A stretch of 64,000 nt of DNA from Sphingomonas sp. CFBP 8760 (GCF_014841615.1 NZ_JACYUG010000001.1:1-64000), one strand, 5' to 3'. Numbered from the stretch's first letter, positions 19,495-29,048 are shown. Made by a program: numbers and translations. The notes: generated from the sequence alone by a model not told the origin.

Positions 19495-19625
19495 CCGGAA
19501 CGGCGGGCCGGGCATATCGCTGTCGACACCGCAACGGACGGGGATGAAATTGATCGATCGTCTTCGTGGGCGGGCAACGGTAATGCCATGGGCGCCGACG
19601 CCGGCGACCTCGATCCAGGTGACAT

Positions 19626-20450
19626 ATGACGGTGGATGACACGCTTTCCGCAAGGGTCGAGGCCCTGATACGCACGATCGCCGCGCGGGAGATCATGCCC
19701 CGCTATCGCGCCTTGCGGGATCAGGACATCGCAGAGAAGGCACCGGGCGATATCGTCACCGTGGCGGATCATGCGGTGGAAGCGGCGTTGGCCGAAGCAC
19801 TGGCATCGTTGCTGCCGGAAGCGCGGTTCATCGGCGAGGAACGCTGCGCCCTTCTGCCCGCGCTGCTCGATACGCTGGACGACGGGCTGGTATGGATCGT
19901 CGATCCGATTGACGGCACCGCCAATTTCGCCGCGGGCCGCGCGCCCTTTGCGGTGATGGTGGCGCTGCTGGAGAACGGGACCACGATCGCGTCGTGGATT
20001 TACGACCCGCTAGCCGACCGGATGACGACCGCCAGACAAGGTCGGGGTACCCGCCGCAACGGGACCGGGATCGATACGGGTTTGCCGGCCGACGACGCCC
20101 GAGACTGGACGGGCATCGTCAGCCGGTTCGCCATGCCGGACGAGATGGCACCCGCGGTAGCCGCGCTGGAGACCCGGATCGGTACGGTCGTGCCGACCAT
20201 GCGATGCGCCGGCCATGAATATGTGCTGGTCGCGGAAGGAAGCCGGGACTTCGCGCTATACTGGCGAACGCTGGCATGGGACCATGTCCCCGGGGCGTTG
20301 CTGCTGGTCGAGGCGGGTGGCGTGGTCGAGCGGCTCGACGGGACGCCCTATCGACCGGGATCGACCGCCACGGGGCTGTTGCTGGCCCGCGATCGCCGCA
20401 TCGCGGACCATGTTAGGGCGGTGCTGCGCCAGCCGGCCGGCACCGGCTGA
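19626..20450 (+). CDS. Inositol-monophosphatase-family phosphatase
   Basis: This is a Mg-dependent phosphatase of the IMPase/FBPase superfamily. The metal sites are present: GEERC (residues ~70-73), WIVDPIDGTANF (~87-98) and AWDHVPGALLLVEAGG near residue 218. Length 274. Substrates in this family include inositol phosphates, histidinol phosphate, 3'-phosphoadenosine and sugar phosphates. It ends seven bases from the convergent kdsA gene. The Kdo-like operon there lacks a recognisable KdsC phosphatase, so this protein is a possible, unproved, substitute. Confidence 0.85.
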   Translation: MTVDDTLSARVEALIRTIAAREIMPRYRALRDQDIAEKAPGDIVTVADHAVEAALAEALASLLPEARFIGEERCALLPALLDTLDDGLVWIVDPIDGTANFAAGRAPFAVMVALLENGTTIASWIYDPLADRMTTARQGRGTRRNGTGIDTGLPADDARDWTGIVSRFAMPDEMAPAVAALETRIGTVVPTMRCAGHEYVLVAEGSRDFALYWRTLAWDHVPGALLLVEAGGVVERLDGTPYRPGSTATGLLLARDRRIADHVRAVLRQPAGTG

Positions 20451-20456
20451 ACCGGA

Positions 20457-21293
20457 TCAGCCCGGTTGCTTGGCCAGATCGTCGAACGCCTTCAGCCGAC
20501 GCAGCAGGGACGGCATGTCGCGCAGCGGCACCATGTTCGGCCCGTCGCTGGGGGCGGCGTCGGGGTCCTGATGGGTTTCGATGAAGACGGCGGCGACGCC
20601 GACCGCGATCGCCGCCCGCGCCAGCGGCGCGACGAATTCGCGCTGTCCGCCCGAACTGCCGCCCTGCCCGCCCGGCTGCTGCACGGAATGCGTGGCATCG
20701 AACATGACCGGATATCCGGTCGATGCCATGATCGGCAGCGACCGCATGTCGCTGACCAGCGTGTTATAGCCGAAACTGGCGCCGCGTTCGCACAGGATGA
20801 TCCGCTCGTTGCCGGAACCCGCCAGCTTGGCGGCGACGTTCGTCATGTCCCATGGGGCAAGGAACTGCCCCTTCTTGACGTTGATCGCCCGGCCCGTGCG
20901 GGCCGCGGCAACTAGCAGATCGGTCTGCCGGCACAGGAAGGCGGGGATCTGCAGAACGTCGACCGTCTCCGCGACGATCGCGCATTGCTCGACATCGTGG
21001 ACATCCGTCAGCACCGGACAGCCGAAACGCTCCCGCAGCTCGGCGAAGATGTCGAGCGCCGCCGATAGGCCGATGCCACGCGGGGCATCGAGCGAGGTCC
21101 TGTTCCCCTTGTCGAACGAACTCTTGTAGATCAGGGGGATGCCGATCCCGGCACAGATATCCGTCAGCGCCTCCGCCGTTTCCAGGGCATGCGCGCGGCT
21201 TTCCATCTGACAGGGGCCGGCCACCAGCACGAAGGGCCTGTCGTTGGCGATCTCGATCGCGCCGACCGTCACCGTCTTCATCGCCACCGCCAT
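20457..21293 (-). CDS. kdsA: 3-deoxy-8-phosphooctulonate (Kdo-8-P) synthase
   Basis: It condenses PEP with arabinose 5-phosphate to give Kdo-8-phosphate. Signatures present are [59 protein letters not shown] and [17 protein letters not shown]. Length 278. The ATG at 21293 overlaps the TGA of the upstream fusion gene (TGATG); an alternative ATG is at 21281. It is the last gene of a four-gene operon with a KpsF-type isomerase, pointing to a capsule or exopolysaccharide Kdo supply rather than the core lipid A copy. Confidence 0.93.
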   Translation of the reverse strand: MAVAMKTVTVGAIEIANDRPFVLVAGPCQMESRAHALETAEALTDICAGIGIPLIYKSSFDKGNRTSLDAPRGIGLSAALDIFAELRERFGCPVLTDVHDVEQCAIVAETVDVLQIPAFLCRQTDLLVAAARTGRAINVKKGQFLAPWDMTNVAAKLAGSGNERIILCERGASFGYNTLVSDMRSLPIMASTGYPVMFDATHSVQQPGGQGGSSGGQREFVAPLARAAIAVGVAAVFIETHQDPDAAPSDGPNMVPLRDMPSLLRRLKAFDDLAKQPG

Positions 21294-22609
21294 CAGAATT
21301 GCCCGCATTCGGAAAGGATGGCCCCGACGTCGCGACCGCGTGCCGCCTGTATACGGATGCGCGCCTCGTTCGCCAGCACTTCCCAGGCGGCTTCCTCGAT
21401 CTCGTCCCACCGATCGCGCGGGATCACGACCACTCCGACCTCGTCGGCGAACACCACGTCGCCGTTGCTGATCGGCACACCGCCCATCGCGATCGGGCGG
21501 TTCATCGCCTTGACCGTGCCCTCGTACTTGATGTCGTCGCAGGTCTGGCCGCGGGCGTAGACCGGCAGTCCCAGCGCCCGGACGTCCGCGGTATCGCGCG
21601 TCGCCCCGTCGATCACCGCGCCCACCGCGCCCGACCGTATCGCCAGATTGGCGTTGAGATCGCCGAAATAGGCGTGTTCCGGCACATCGCTCGCCACCAT
21701 GATGACATCGCCGGGCCGCACGAACCGATAGGACTGAAGCGCGTCGTAGATGCCGTTCCACGGCCCGCCGGGGGAACGGTCCGGCCGTACCGCCAGCGCC
21801 GTCAGTTCCAGCGTCTTGGCGCGACCGAGCAACTTGCCGCCGCTGGTCGGACGCAGGGCGGCGGGCAATACCACCTTCATCCCCCGCTCCTTGGCGATGT
21901 CGGACAGGATCGACGAACTCAGGTGCGGCAGCAGCGTGCGAAACCGGGCGACTTCGGGCGCACGCAGCCCGGCGGCCACGGTCTCCGCAAAGGCCAGGTC
22001 CTGCGTCAGATTGATGTCGATCTGCTCCAGCGGATCGAGATCGAACAGGATCGGCCGGGTGCCGAAGCGGCGGGTGGGCGGGCCGTTGCCGGTGTTGCGC
22101 ACGATGTACAGGCTCATCGCCTCGACCACGGTCGCCGGCAGATCGACGCTGTTGGGGACGCGGCCGGTGCCATAGGCGGGGGTATCGCCATCCCAGCAAT
22201 ATTGCTTGCCACGGCTGACGCCGACCAGACTGTCCGCCTGCGGATCGGCCAGCAGCGCCGCGATCGCGCGATCGATGGTGTCGCTGGTGATGAACGGTGC
22301 GGTACAGAGCAACTGCACCCACAGATCGGCATCCGGCCGCTGCGCACATTCCCACGCGAACATCGCATGGCCATCGGTGGCGTTGGTCGCCAGTTCGGCG
22401 GGGCGCGACAGACGCGACACCGGCAGGTCGCTGGCCAGTTCGGCCAGCGCATCGTTTTCGGTATCGAGGCAGACTTCAGTGATCGCGGCGCATTCCAGCG
22501 CCTGGCGAAGCTTGCGCTTGAACAGATAGTCTCCGTCCAGGACCTGCGTGTTCTTGCCGGGAACGCGGTCGCTGCTGCCCTTGGCCGGGATGAAGGCGAT
22601 GGATTTCAT
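21293..22609 (-). CDS. Fusion of an acylneuraminate/CMP-Kdo cytidylyltransferase-like domain and an RraA-like domain
   Basis: Residues 1 to about 220 resemble NeuA/KdsB-type CMP-ketoacid synthetases: [16 protein letters not shown] at the start, [16 protein letters not shown] in the middle and a late [15 protein letters not shown]. Residues about 230-438 are RraA-like: [35 protein letters not shown] (the RraA metal/substrate signature) and [18 protein letters not shown]. RraA-like proteins include retro-aldolases for 4-hydroxy-4-methyl-2-oxoglutarate-type substrates and RNase E inhibitors. The frame is open throughout and the two halves keep their motifs, so the fusion looks real. It sits between a Kdo isomerase gene and kdsA, suggesting activation or turnover of a 2-keto-3-deoxy acid. 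Confidence 0.8.
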   Translation of the reverse strand: MKSIAFIPAKGSSDRVPGKNTQVLDGDYLFKRKLRQALECAAITEVCLDTENDALAELASDLPVSRLSRPAELATNATDGHAMFAWECAQRPDADLWVQLLCTAPFITSDTIDRAIAALLADPQADSLVGVSRGKQYCWDGDTPAYGTGRVPNSVDLPATVVEAMSLYIVRNTGNGPPTRRFGTRPILFDLDPLEQIDINLTQDLAFAETVAAGLRAPEVARFRTLLPHLSSSILSDIAKERGMKVVLPAALRPTSGGKLLGRAKTLELTALAVRPDRSPGGPWNGIYDALQSYRFVRPGDVIMVASDVPEHAYFGDLNANLAIRSGAVGAVIDGATRDTADVRALGLPVYARGQTCDDIKYEGTVKAMNRPIAMGGVPISNGDVVFADEVGVVVIPRDRWDEIEEAAWEVLANEARIRIQAARGRDVGAILSECGQF

Positions 22610-22613
22610 GGGT

Positions 22614-23612
22614 TCAACCGTTCAGGATATCGTTGACGTGCAGCATGCCGTGGAGGCGTCCATCGGCATCGGTGACGGGGAGGACCAGCAGGCCGCCGGC
22701 GTGCTCGCGCATCATGACCATTGCCTCCCCCAGTCTGGCGTCCAGACCGATCACCTGCGGTTCGGATTGCATCAGGGCGTGGGCGGGGGTGGTGTAGACG
22801 TCGTGGCGCGCCTGAAGGTGACGGCGGATGTCGCCGTCCACCACCAGACCCACCAGCCGGCGCTCGTGATCGACGATGCAGGCGGCCCCCATCCGTCCAC
22901 CGGACATCACCGCCAGCAATTCGGCCACGGATGCGGACGGCAGCGCCACCGGCAATTCCATCCCCGTGCGCATCACGGCGTGGATCGGCACCATCTGCCG
23001 GCCCAGCAGGCCCGCGGGATGGTGGCGCAGGAAATCCTCGCGGGTGAAGGCGCGGGCGCGGCTGACCGCCACCGCCAGACCATCGCCGATGGCCATCTGC
23101 AGCGTCGTGCTCGCGGTCGGCGCCATGCCGATATGATCCGCCTCGCCCCCGATCGTGGCGGGGATCAGATGCGAAACGGCGCGGGCCAGCGGGCAATCGG
23201 CCCGGCCGACCACGCCGATCAACGTGCAGTTCCGCGCGCGCAGGATCGGCAGGATGCGAATGATCTCATCCGTCGTGCCGCTGTTGGAGAACAGCAGGAC
23301 CAGACTGCCATCCTGCACAGCGCCCAGATCGCCATGTGCCGCTTCGGCCGCGTTCAGGAAAAAGGCCGGGGTGCCGAGGCTGGAGAACGTCGCGGCGACC
23401 TTTGCCGCGACCAGCCCGGATTTGCCGACACCCAGGCAGGCGATCGGCCGACGCTGCGCGGCAATCGCCGCGACAACTGCCGTGACGCTGTCGGGGATGC
23501 TGCGTTCGAACATCTCCAGCGCCTGCCGTTCGCCGGCGATGACGTCCGCGAACCAATCGCGTGCCGCCCTGGCGGCGAACGACCGGGGCTGCCGGGCGAC
23601 GAGCGCGATCAA
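22614..23612 (-). CDS. KpsF/GutQ-type arabinose-5-phosphate isomerase (SIS + two CBS)
   Basis: It interconverts ribulose 5-phosphate and arabinose 5-phosphate, the first step to Kdo. The SIS domain (about residues 45-190) has CLGVGKSGLVAAKVAATFSS, AAEAAHGDLG and LFSNSGTTDEI. The linker TREDFLRHHPAGLLGRQM and two CBS repeats (about 210-330, GRMGAACIVD and GGLLVLPVTD) follow. Length 332, normal. It overlaps the upstream glycosyltransferase-like gene by 4 bases and is followed 4 bases later by the fusion gene. Confidence 0.93.
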   Translation of the reverse strand: MIALVARQPRSFAARAARDWFADVIAGERQALEMFERSIPDSVTAVVAAIAAQRRPIACLGVGKSGLVAAKVAATFSSLGTPAFFLNAAEAAHGDLGAVQDGSLVLLFSNSGTTDEIIRILPILRARNCTLIGVVGRADCPLARAVSHLIPATIGGEADHIGMAPTASTTLQMAIGDGLAVAVSRARAFTREDFLRHHPAGLLGRQMVPIHAVMRTGMELPVALPSASVAELLAVMSGGRMGAACIVDHERRLVGLVVDGDIRRHLQARHDVYTTPAHALMQSEPQVIGLDARLGEAMVMMREHAGGLLVLPVTDADGRLHGMLHVNDILNG

Positions 23613-24763
23613 TGGACCTGCTCCGGTTTGGCGGCGAGCACCCGCGCCATTCCCGCATCCCAGCGGGCGGGGTTGACGGTCCGGCAGCAGCGATCGATGA
23701 TTTCCTCTCCCGATAGCGCCGGGCTTCCAGGATTGAAGGCTTCATTGGCGAAATGATAGGCGAACCATGTCCGGGTCGACGCTGCGGACGGGGTGCGGGG
23801 ATCGCCACGGCACACATCGTCGACGAAGGCCGGAATGTCCGAATAGGTGTTGAGCCAGTCCGCGCTGGCAAAGCTGGAGCGTCGCATCGTCGGGACGCCG
23901 AAGGCGGCCGCCAGCGCGAAGCTTTTCGAATCCCCGACCAGCATCCCGGCCGCGTACCGGGCCAATGCCGTCGTGCTCGAAACGCCCAGGACACCGGCGG
24001 GCGCCAGGATCACCCGATCGCCCAAACCCGAAACGAGGTCCGCCAGTGCCGTCCTGTCGACGTGCAGCACGTTCAGTGGGTGATCCGTCACGACCAGCGT
24101 CCCATGGGGGGTGATGTCCGCGGCGATCGTCGCCAGCATCTGCTCGCTGCCGACACCGTCCGGGCGATGCTGGCGGAAGAAATTCTCCTCATGCTCGTAT
24201 TCCAGCGGCAGCAGGAAAGCTGGCCTGTCCGGCGAAATGCCGAGTTGATCGAACACGGCATGGCGATCCGGTGTCACCTGATCCTGGTGAGCATGCATGT
24301 CCGCCCATAGCGGCGCGATCAGGGCGTCGAGCCGGGCGCGACCGGCGGCATCCAGATCGGGCATCACGCCGTTCGCGAACGGCCGGTCGGTTATCATGAC
24401 CGTCGGCACTACCCAGAACGGTGTGGCGGCGACCTCCATCAGATAGCGGACCGTCCCCGGAAATGCGCGGGCCGTGGCGAAGTCCGCGCTTCGACACAGC
24501 ACGATATCCGGTGACAGGGCATGGATGTACGCCAGCAGATCGTCACGCTCGATCGGCGCCATGCGCAGGCTGGGGTGATCGTTGCTGTCGATGATGTGCC
24601 ATTGGACGTTCGGCAGATCACTGCAACTGACCAGCTCGTTGTGACCAAGGCCGGTGTTCCGCCATGGCATCGGGGCCAGCACATGCACGTCGGCGACCGT
24701 CACCAGTCGGCGCAGGATCGGCTCGACGATGGCACTGAACCACCAGGGCGTCACGACCGGCAA
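23609..24763 (-). CDS. Putative capsule-type glycosyltransferase, start uncertain
   Basis: I do not recognise this firmly. The N-terminus ILLYLPVVTPWWFSAIVEPIL looks like the first strand of a GT-B fold. The C-terminal half (PAFLLPLEYEHEENFF, HGTLVVTDHPLN, LGVSSTTALARYAAGMLVGDSKSFALAAAFGVP) resembles capsule polysaccharide synthesis proteins that add Kdo or sugars. No membrane helix or leader is seen. The frame stays open to 25030 but that extension overlaps the divergent methyltransferase promoter and start. The TTG at 24763, 11 bases after AAGGA, gives 384 residues; a GTG at 24754 is also possible. It heads the Kdo-like operon. Confidence 0.55.
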   Translation of the reverse strand: MPVVTPWWFSAIVEPILRRLVTVADVHVLAPMPWRNTGLGHNELVSCSDLPNVQWHIIDSNDHPSLRMAPIERDDLLAYIHALSPDIVLCRSADFATARAFPGTVRYLMEVAATPFWVVPTVMITDRPFANGVMPDLDAAGRARLDALIAPLWADMHAHQDQVTPDRHAVFDQLGISPDRPAFLLPLEYEHEENFFRQHRPDGVGSEQMLATIAADITPHGTLVVTDHPLNVLHVDRTALADLVSGLGDRVILAPAGVLGVSSTTALARYAAGMLVGDSKSFALAAAFGVPTMRRSSFASADWLNTYSDIPAFVDDVCRGDPRTPSAASTRTWFAYHFANEAFNPGSPALSGEEIIDRCCRTVNPARWDAGMARVLAAKPEQVH

Positions 24764-24777
24764 ATACAGCAGGATCC

Positions 24778-24840
24778 TTATGCGGATGTTCCGACCATGG
24801 GAAGGTCCCGGAACCTGTCGTTGAGGCGGTGGTACTTCAT
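24778..24840 (-). CDS. Possible 20-codon leader ORF before the Kdo-like operon
   Basis: An ATG at 24840 with GGAG just upstream opens a 20-residue frame (MKYHRLNDRFRD... ) that ends in TAA at 24778-24780, right at the AAGGA that would serve the next gene. It is out of frame with that gene. It could be a leader peptide, the true N-terminus of the next gene separated by a frameshift, or chance. There is no homology evidence. Confidence 0.25.
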   Translation of the reverse strand: MKYHRLNDRFRDLPMVGTSA

Positions 24841-25028
24841 GTCGCTCCAGACCGACGCGCGTTTCGAGGAATGCCGAGGCTCTTTCCTTGATAGCAATCG
24901 GCCCGAACCCGATTGCCGCACGTGGTAAAAATTTTCCTACCCATCGCCGGGCGTCGTGGGAAAATCCGCTAGATTTGAGGAGAGGATGCCCATGCGGCGT
25001 CTCCCGTCGACCCACGACGGAATGTGCC

Positions 25029-25697
25029 ATGACCTATGTACCCGCTCCTGCCGACACCGTTTCCGAAGCGGAGAACACCTTCTTCCTGCGGGGAAAAGTC
25101 GGGCGAATGGGCAAGCTGCTCGCCCATTTCGAGCTCTATCGGCAGATCGTCGACATGCCGGGCGCAGTCGTGGAACTGGGCGTCTACAAGGGAGCGTCCC
25201 TCATGCGCTTTGCGACGTTCCGCAGCTTGCTCGAAAATGACGCCTCGCGCGAGGTGCATGGTTTCGATGCCTTCGGCGCATTTCCGCTAGCCGGTGTGGA
25301 GAGCCACGACGACCGGGCCTTCATCGAAAATTTCGAGCGCGAGCGAGGAGAAGGCATTGCCCGTGAGACGCTGATGAACCTGTTCGCCGACAAGGGAATC
25401 GGCAACGTTCATCTTCATGAAGGCAATATCTTCGATACGTTGCCCGATTATCTCGGTCGCAGGCCCGAGTTGCGTATCGCGCTGCTGCATCTCGATGTCG
25501 ATGTCTATGAGCCGACTGCGTTCGCGTTGGACCATCTGATGCCGCATATGGTGCCGGGCGGGCTGATCGTATTCGACGATTACGGGTTGGTGGCAGGCGC
25601 CACCCGCGCGGCGGAAGAACTCGCCTCCCGACATAAGATGCGCTTCGAAAAGATGCGGCATTATACGGTACCCGCATTCCTGCGAGTACCGGCATGA
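25029..25697 (+). CDS. TylF/MycF-type methyltransferase
   Basis: This is an S-adenosylmethionine-dependent O-methyltransferase of the macrocin-O-methyltransferase family, which methylates sugar hydroxyls. Motif I is VVELGVYKGASLMRFA near residue 48, with HGFDAFGAFP, LLHLDVDVYEPTAFAL (metal-binding Asp residues) and GGLIVFDDYG after it. Length 222. The ATG at 25029 is used; upstream in-frame extension lacks family features. It is divergent from the Kdo-like operon and may methylate a glycan residue made with it. Confidence 0.85.
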   Translation: MTYVPAPADTVSEAENTFFLRGKVGRMGKLLAHFELYRQIVDMPGAVVELGVYKGASLMRFATFRSLLENDASREVHGFDAFGAFPLAGVESHDDRAFIENFERERGEGIARETLMNLFADKGIGNVHLHEGNIFDTLPDYLGRRPELRIALLHLDVDVYEPTAFALDHLMPHMVPGGLIVFDDYGLVAGATRAAEELASRHKMRFEKMRHYTVPAFLRVPA

Positions 25698-25775
25698 AGT
25701 GTGCACGACGATTACCGCGTGATTGCCGGGCGTAACGCCCAAAAACCATCCCGCCGCCAAGCTTTTCGAATAATT

Positions 25776-25852
25776 TGGTCGGGGCGACAGGATTCGAACC
25801 TGCGACCCCCACACCCCCAGTGTGATGCGCTACCAGGCTGCGCTACGCCCCG
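25776..25852 (-). tRNA. tRNA-Pro (anticodon GGG)
   Basis: On the minus strand a full cloverleaf can be drawn: acceptor CGGGGCG / CGCCCCG, D arm GCGCAGCCTGGTAGCGC, anticodon stem TCACA / TGTGG with loop CTGGGGG (anticodon GGG), T arm GCAGG TTCGAAT CCTGT, and an encoded ACCA end. It reads proline codons CCC and CCU. About 78 bases before it and 235 bases after it (to yajC) hold no gene that I can recognise. Confidence 0.97.
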
Positions 25853-26087
25853 ACCGATGGAGCCGTGCCGACAGGGCCGGTACGCTCCAGAGCCGCGGCC
25901 TCTACGCGCGCTCCGGGACGGATGCAAGCGTCCGATTGCACCGACTTGCTCCGGGGTCCTGATGATCCCGATCCCGTCACTCCGGCATCGCCCCGCCAGC
26001 CCGTTGCCACGGCCCGCTGCGGGTGGTAGCGGGCCGGTTCGTGCGCGAGGGGCCTGTGCCTTCGCCGATCAGCCATAAACGGGTCCG

Positions 26088-26426
26088 ATGTTCATTCCCT
26101 CTGCCTACGCCCAGACGACCGGCGGCGCCGCCGCGAACGGTGGGATCGCCTCGTTTCTCAGCCTGGCGCCGCTGCTGCTCGTCTTCGTCGTGTTCTATTT
26201 CCTGATGATCCGCCCGCAGCAGCGCCGGATCAAGCTGTTGCAGCAGTCGGTGGCCGCGGTGCGCAAGGGTGACGGCGTCGTCACCGCCGGCGGCCTCGTC
26301 GGCAAGGTGACCAAGGTCGAGGACATCTTCGTCGAGGTCGAGATCGCCGCCAACACCCGCGTCAAGGTCGTCAAGTCGACGCTGGCCGAGATCACGAGCT
26401 CCACCGCGAAGCCGGCGAACGACTGA
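26088..26426 (+). CDS. yajC: YajC, Sec translocon accessory subunit
   Basis: This is a small inner-membrane protein that associates with SecDF. One transmembrane segment (SLAPLLLVFVVFYFLMI) is at about residues 25-41, followed by the family signature RPQQRRIKLLQ and a soluble domain (VRKGDGVVTAGGLVGKVTKV). Length 112. Its stop overlaps the secD start (TGATG), giving the standard yajC-secD-secF operon. Confidence 0.96.
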   Translation: MFIPSAYAQTTGGAAANGGIASFLSLAPLLLVFVVFYFLMIRPQQRRIKLLQQSVAAVRKGDGVVTAGGLVGKVTKVEDIFVEVEIAANTRVKVVKSTLAEITSSTAKPAND

Positions 26427-28027
26427 TGCTGGATTTTCCGCGCTGGAAGGTGTGGTCGATCATCGCCACGCTGGCGGTGCTGGTCGCGCTGGCGATCCCG
26501 AGTTTCCTGCCGGAGCGGGTAACCGCCGGCCTGGGTTCCCGCGTCCCCCACATCAATTTCGGCCTCGATCTGGCGGGCGGCAGCTATCTGTTGCTGGAGG
26601 CGGACACCGCCGATCTCGCCAATTCGCGGCTGGAGGCGATGCGTGACCAGGTGACCGCCGAGATGCGCCGCGCCAAGCCGCGCATCGCGATCGGTGATAT
26701 CTCCACGCGCGACAGTCAATTATCGTTCATGCTGCGCGACCCCTCGCAGGTCGACGCCGCGCGCGAACGCCTGTTGACCATCACCGGCGGTGGCGCGGGC
26801 ATGACCGGCCAGCGTGAATGGGACATTCAGGTCGTCGACAGCAGCCGCTTTGTCGTGCGCCCGACCGAGGCAGGCCTGCGTCAGGCGATCGATACCGCCA
26901 TGGGCGACGCGACCGAGGTCGTACGCCGTCGTATCGACGAACTGGGCACGCGGGAGCCGACGATCATCCGTCAGGGGACGGACCGCATCGTCGTGCAGGT
27001 CCCGGGCCTGCAAAATCCACAGGCATTGAAGGACCTGCTCGGCAAGACCGCGCGGCTTGAATTCAAGCTGGTTGACCTGACCGCGACGCCGGAGCAGTTG
27101 GCAAAGAAGCAGGCACCCGTCGGCAGCCAGATCCTGCCCTATCCGGGCAACCCCGCCGGCCCGCCGGTGATCGCGGTGAAGCGTTCGGTCATCATCTCCG
27201 GCGACCAGTTGATCGACGCGTCGCAGACCTTCGACCCGCAGGACAATCTACCGCAGGTGGCGATCACCTTCGACGGGGCCGGCGGTCGTCGCTTCGCGCG
27301 CGTGACGCAGGAAAATACCGGCAAGCCGTTCGCCATCATCGTCGACAATCAGGTGATCTCGGCTCCCAACATCAACGAACCGATCCTCGGTGGTCGCGCC
27401 TCGATCTCGGGCAACTTCACCGTTGAATCGGCCAACCAGCTCGCCATCGCACTGCGATCCGGCAAGCTGGACATCAACCTCAGGGTGATCGAGGAATCGA
27501 CCGTCGGCCCCGAATTGGGGCAGGATTCGATCCGCGCCGGCGTCCTCGCCTCCGCCGTCGCAGTGGCACTGGTGGTGGCGTTTATGCTCGTCACCTATGG
27601 CCGGTTCGGTTTCTATGCGAACCTCGCGGTCGTCATCAACGTGTTCGTCATCGTCGGCGTCTTGGCGTTGCTCAATGGCACCCTCACCCTGCCCGGCATC
27701 GCCGGCTTCGTGCTGACGATCGGCACCGCAGTGGACGCCAACGTCCTCATCAACGAACGCATCCGCGAGGAACGGCATCGCGGACGCAGCGTCGTGCAGG
27801 CGGTGGAGTTGGGTTACAAGGAAGCCAGCCGCACCATCTTCGAGGCGAACGTGACGCACGCGATCTCGGGCGTCATCATGTTGGTGCTGGGGTCAGGCCC
27901 GGTGAAGGGCTTCGCGGTCGTGCTGCTGATCGGCATCGCCACGTCGGTGTTCACCGCCGTCACCTTCACCCGGATGCTGGTGGCGCTGTGGATTCGCCGC
28001 ACCAAGCCCAAGACGATCAACATCTAA
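26426..28027 (+). CDS. secD: Protein translocase subunit SecD
   Basis: This RND-like membrane protein uses the proton gradient to pull preproteins out of the Sec channel. A first transmembrane segment (IIATLAVLVALAIPSFL) precedes INFGLDLAGGSYLLLEAD, the family D1 motif. The large periplasmic domain follows, and a five-helix C-terminal bundle begins near residue 365 (GVLASAVAVALVVAFMLVTYG) with GTAVDANVLINERIREE. Length 533, in the usual alphaproteobacterial range. SecF follows after 13 bases. Confidence 0.97.
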   Translation: MLDFPRWKVWSIIATLAVLVALAIPSFLPERVTAGLGSRVPHINFGLDLAGGSYLLLEADTADLANSRLEAMRDQVTAEMRRAKPRIAIGDISTRDSQLSFMLRDPSQVDAARERLLTITGGGAGMTGQREWDIQVVDSSRFVVRPTEAGLRQAIDTAMGDATEVVRRRIDELGTREPTIIRQGTDRIVVQVPGLQNPQALKDLLGKTARLEFKLVDLTATPEQLAKKQAPVGSQILPYPGNPAGPPVIAVKRSVIISGDQLIDASQTFDPQDNLPQVAITFDGAGGRRFARVTQENTGKPFAIIVDNQVISAPNINEPILGGRASISGNFTVESANQLAIALRSGKLDINLRVIEESTVGPELGQDSIRAGVLASAVAVALVVAFMLVTYGRFGFYANLAVVINVFVIVGVLALLNGTLTLPGIAGFVLTIGTAVDANVLINERIREERHRGRSVVQAVELGYKEASRTIFEANVTHAISGVIMLVLGSGPVKGFAVVLLIGIATSVFTAVTFTRMLVALWIRRTKPKTINI

Positions 28028-28040
28028 GGCGAGCGGCCCC

Positions 28041-29027
28041 ATGAAACTTCTCAAGCTCGTCCCCGACGACACCAACATCGATTTCGTCGCCTGGCGCAAA
28101 TGGGCCTTCGGGCTGACGCTGGCGCTGTCGATCATCGCCGTCTCGCTGGTCGGTCTGCGCGGTCTGAACATGGGCGTCGACTTCGTCGGCGGTCTGTCGA
28201 TCGAGGAACGCTTCCCCACCCCGCCCTCGCTCGACCGGGTGCGGGAAGTGGTGGATGCGCAGGGCGTCGGCCAGGCTGCGCTCCAGCAGTCGAGCGACCA
28301 GCGCACCGTCACAATCCGCCTGCCGGTCCAGAACAGCGCTGATGAAGGCGCCACCAACGCCGTCGTTCGCAAGGTCGAAGCGGCACTGGCGCGCGAATTC
28401 CCCGGTGCGACTTTCAGTCGTTATTCCACCGTGGGCAGCAAGGTATCGGATGAACTGAGATGGAAGGGCGGGATGGCCGTGTTCTTCGCCATCCTCGGCA
28501 TCGCACTGTTCGCCATCTTCCGCTTCGAATGGCAGTTCGGCGTCTCGACCGTGGTGGCGATCGTTCACGATCTGCTGATGACGCTCGGATTCTTCGCGCT
28601 GATGCGGAATTATTTCGAAGTCGATCTCAACACCGTCGCGGCGGTGCTGACGATCATCGGCTATTCGATCAACGACAAGATCGTGATCGACGATCGCATT
28701 CGTGAGAACATGCGCCGCTATCGCAAGATGGAGATGCGCGAGATCATCAACCTGTCGGTCAACGAAACGCTGCCGCGTACCGTCATGACCTCGCTCACCA
28801 TCCTGCTGGCGCTGGGCGCGCTCCTGTTGCTCGGCGGGCATGTGCTGCGCGGCTTCACCGCGGCGATGATCCTGGGCATCGTGGTCGGCACCTATTCGTC
28901 GATCTACGTCTCGTCGTCGCTGCTCATCACGCTCGGCCTTCGCGCCGAACCCAATCGCGAAAAGCCCGGCACGCTCGACAATCGCCGCGTCCCGGACGCG
29001 GAGCGGATCGTCCCACGGGAACGTTGA
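28041..29027 (+). CDS. secF: Protein translocase subunit SecF
   Basis: This is the partner of SecD. Features are a first helix (WAFGLTLALSIIAVSLVGL), the GVDFVGGLSIEERF D1 motif, and a C-terminal bundle with the signature ATIIGYSINDKIVIDDRIREN (here LTIIGYSINDKIVIDDR). Length 328. It ends 21 bases before the Mth938-like gene, which is probably in the same operon, as in many alphaproteobacteria. Confidence 0.97.
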   Translation: MKLLKLVPDDTNIDFVAWRKWAFGLTLALSIIAVSLVGLRGLNMGVDFVGGLSIEERFPTPPSLDRVREVVDAQGVGQAALQQSSDQRTVTIRLPVQNSADEGATNAVVRKVEAALAREFPGATFSRYSTVGSKVSDELRWKGGMAVFFAILGIALFAIFRFEWQFGVSTVVAIVHDLLMTLGFFALMRNYFEVDLNTVAAVLTIIGYSINDKIVIDDRIRENMRRYRKMEMREIINLSVNETLPRTVMTSLTILLALGALLLLGGHVLRGFTAAMILGIVVGTYSSIYVSSSLLITLGLRAEPNREKPGTLDNRRVPDAERIVPRER

Positions 29028-29048
29028 GGCCAGCGTGAGGATGGTACG

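Noticed and set aside
25728..25740. GGGCG-TAA-CGCCC hairpin between the methyltransferase and tRNA genes as a terminator
   Set aside because: It is followed by As, not Ts, on the plus strand and has no T-run after it on the minus strand; the stem is only five pairs.
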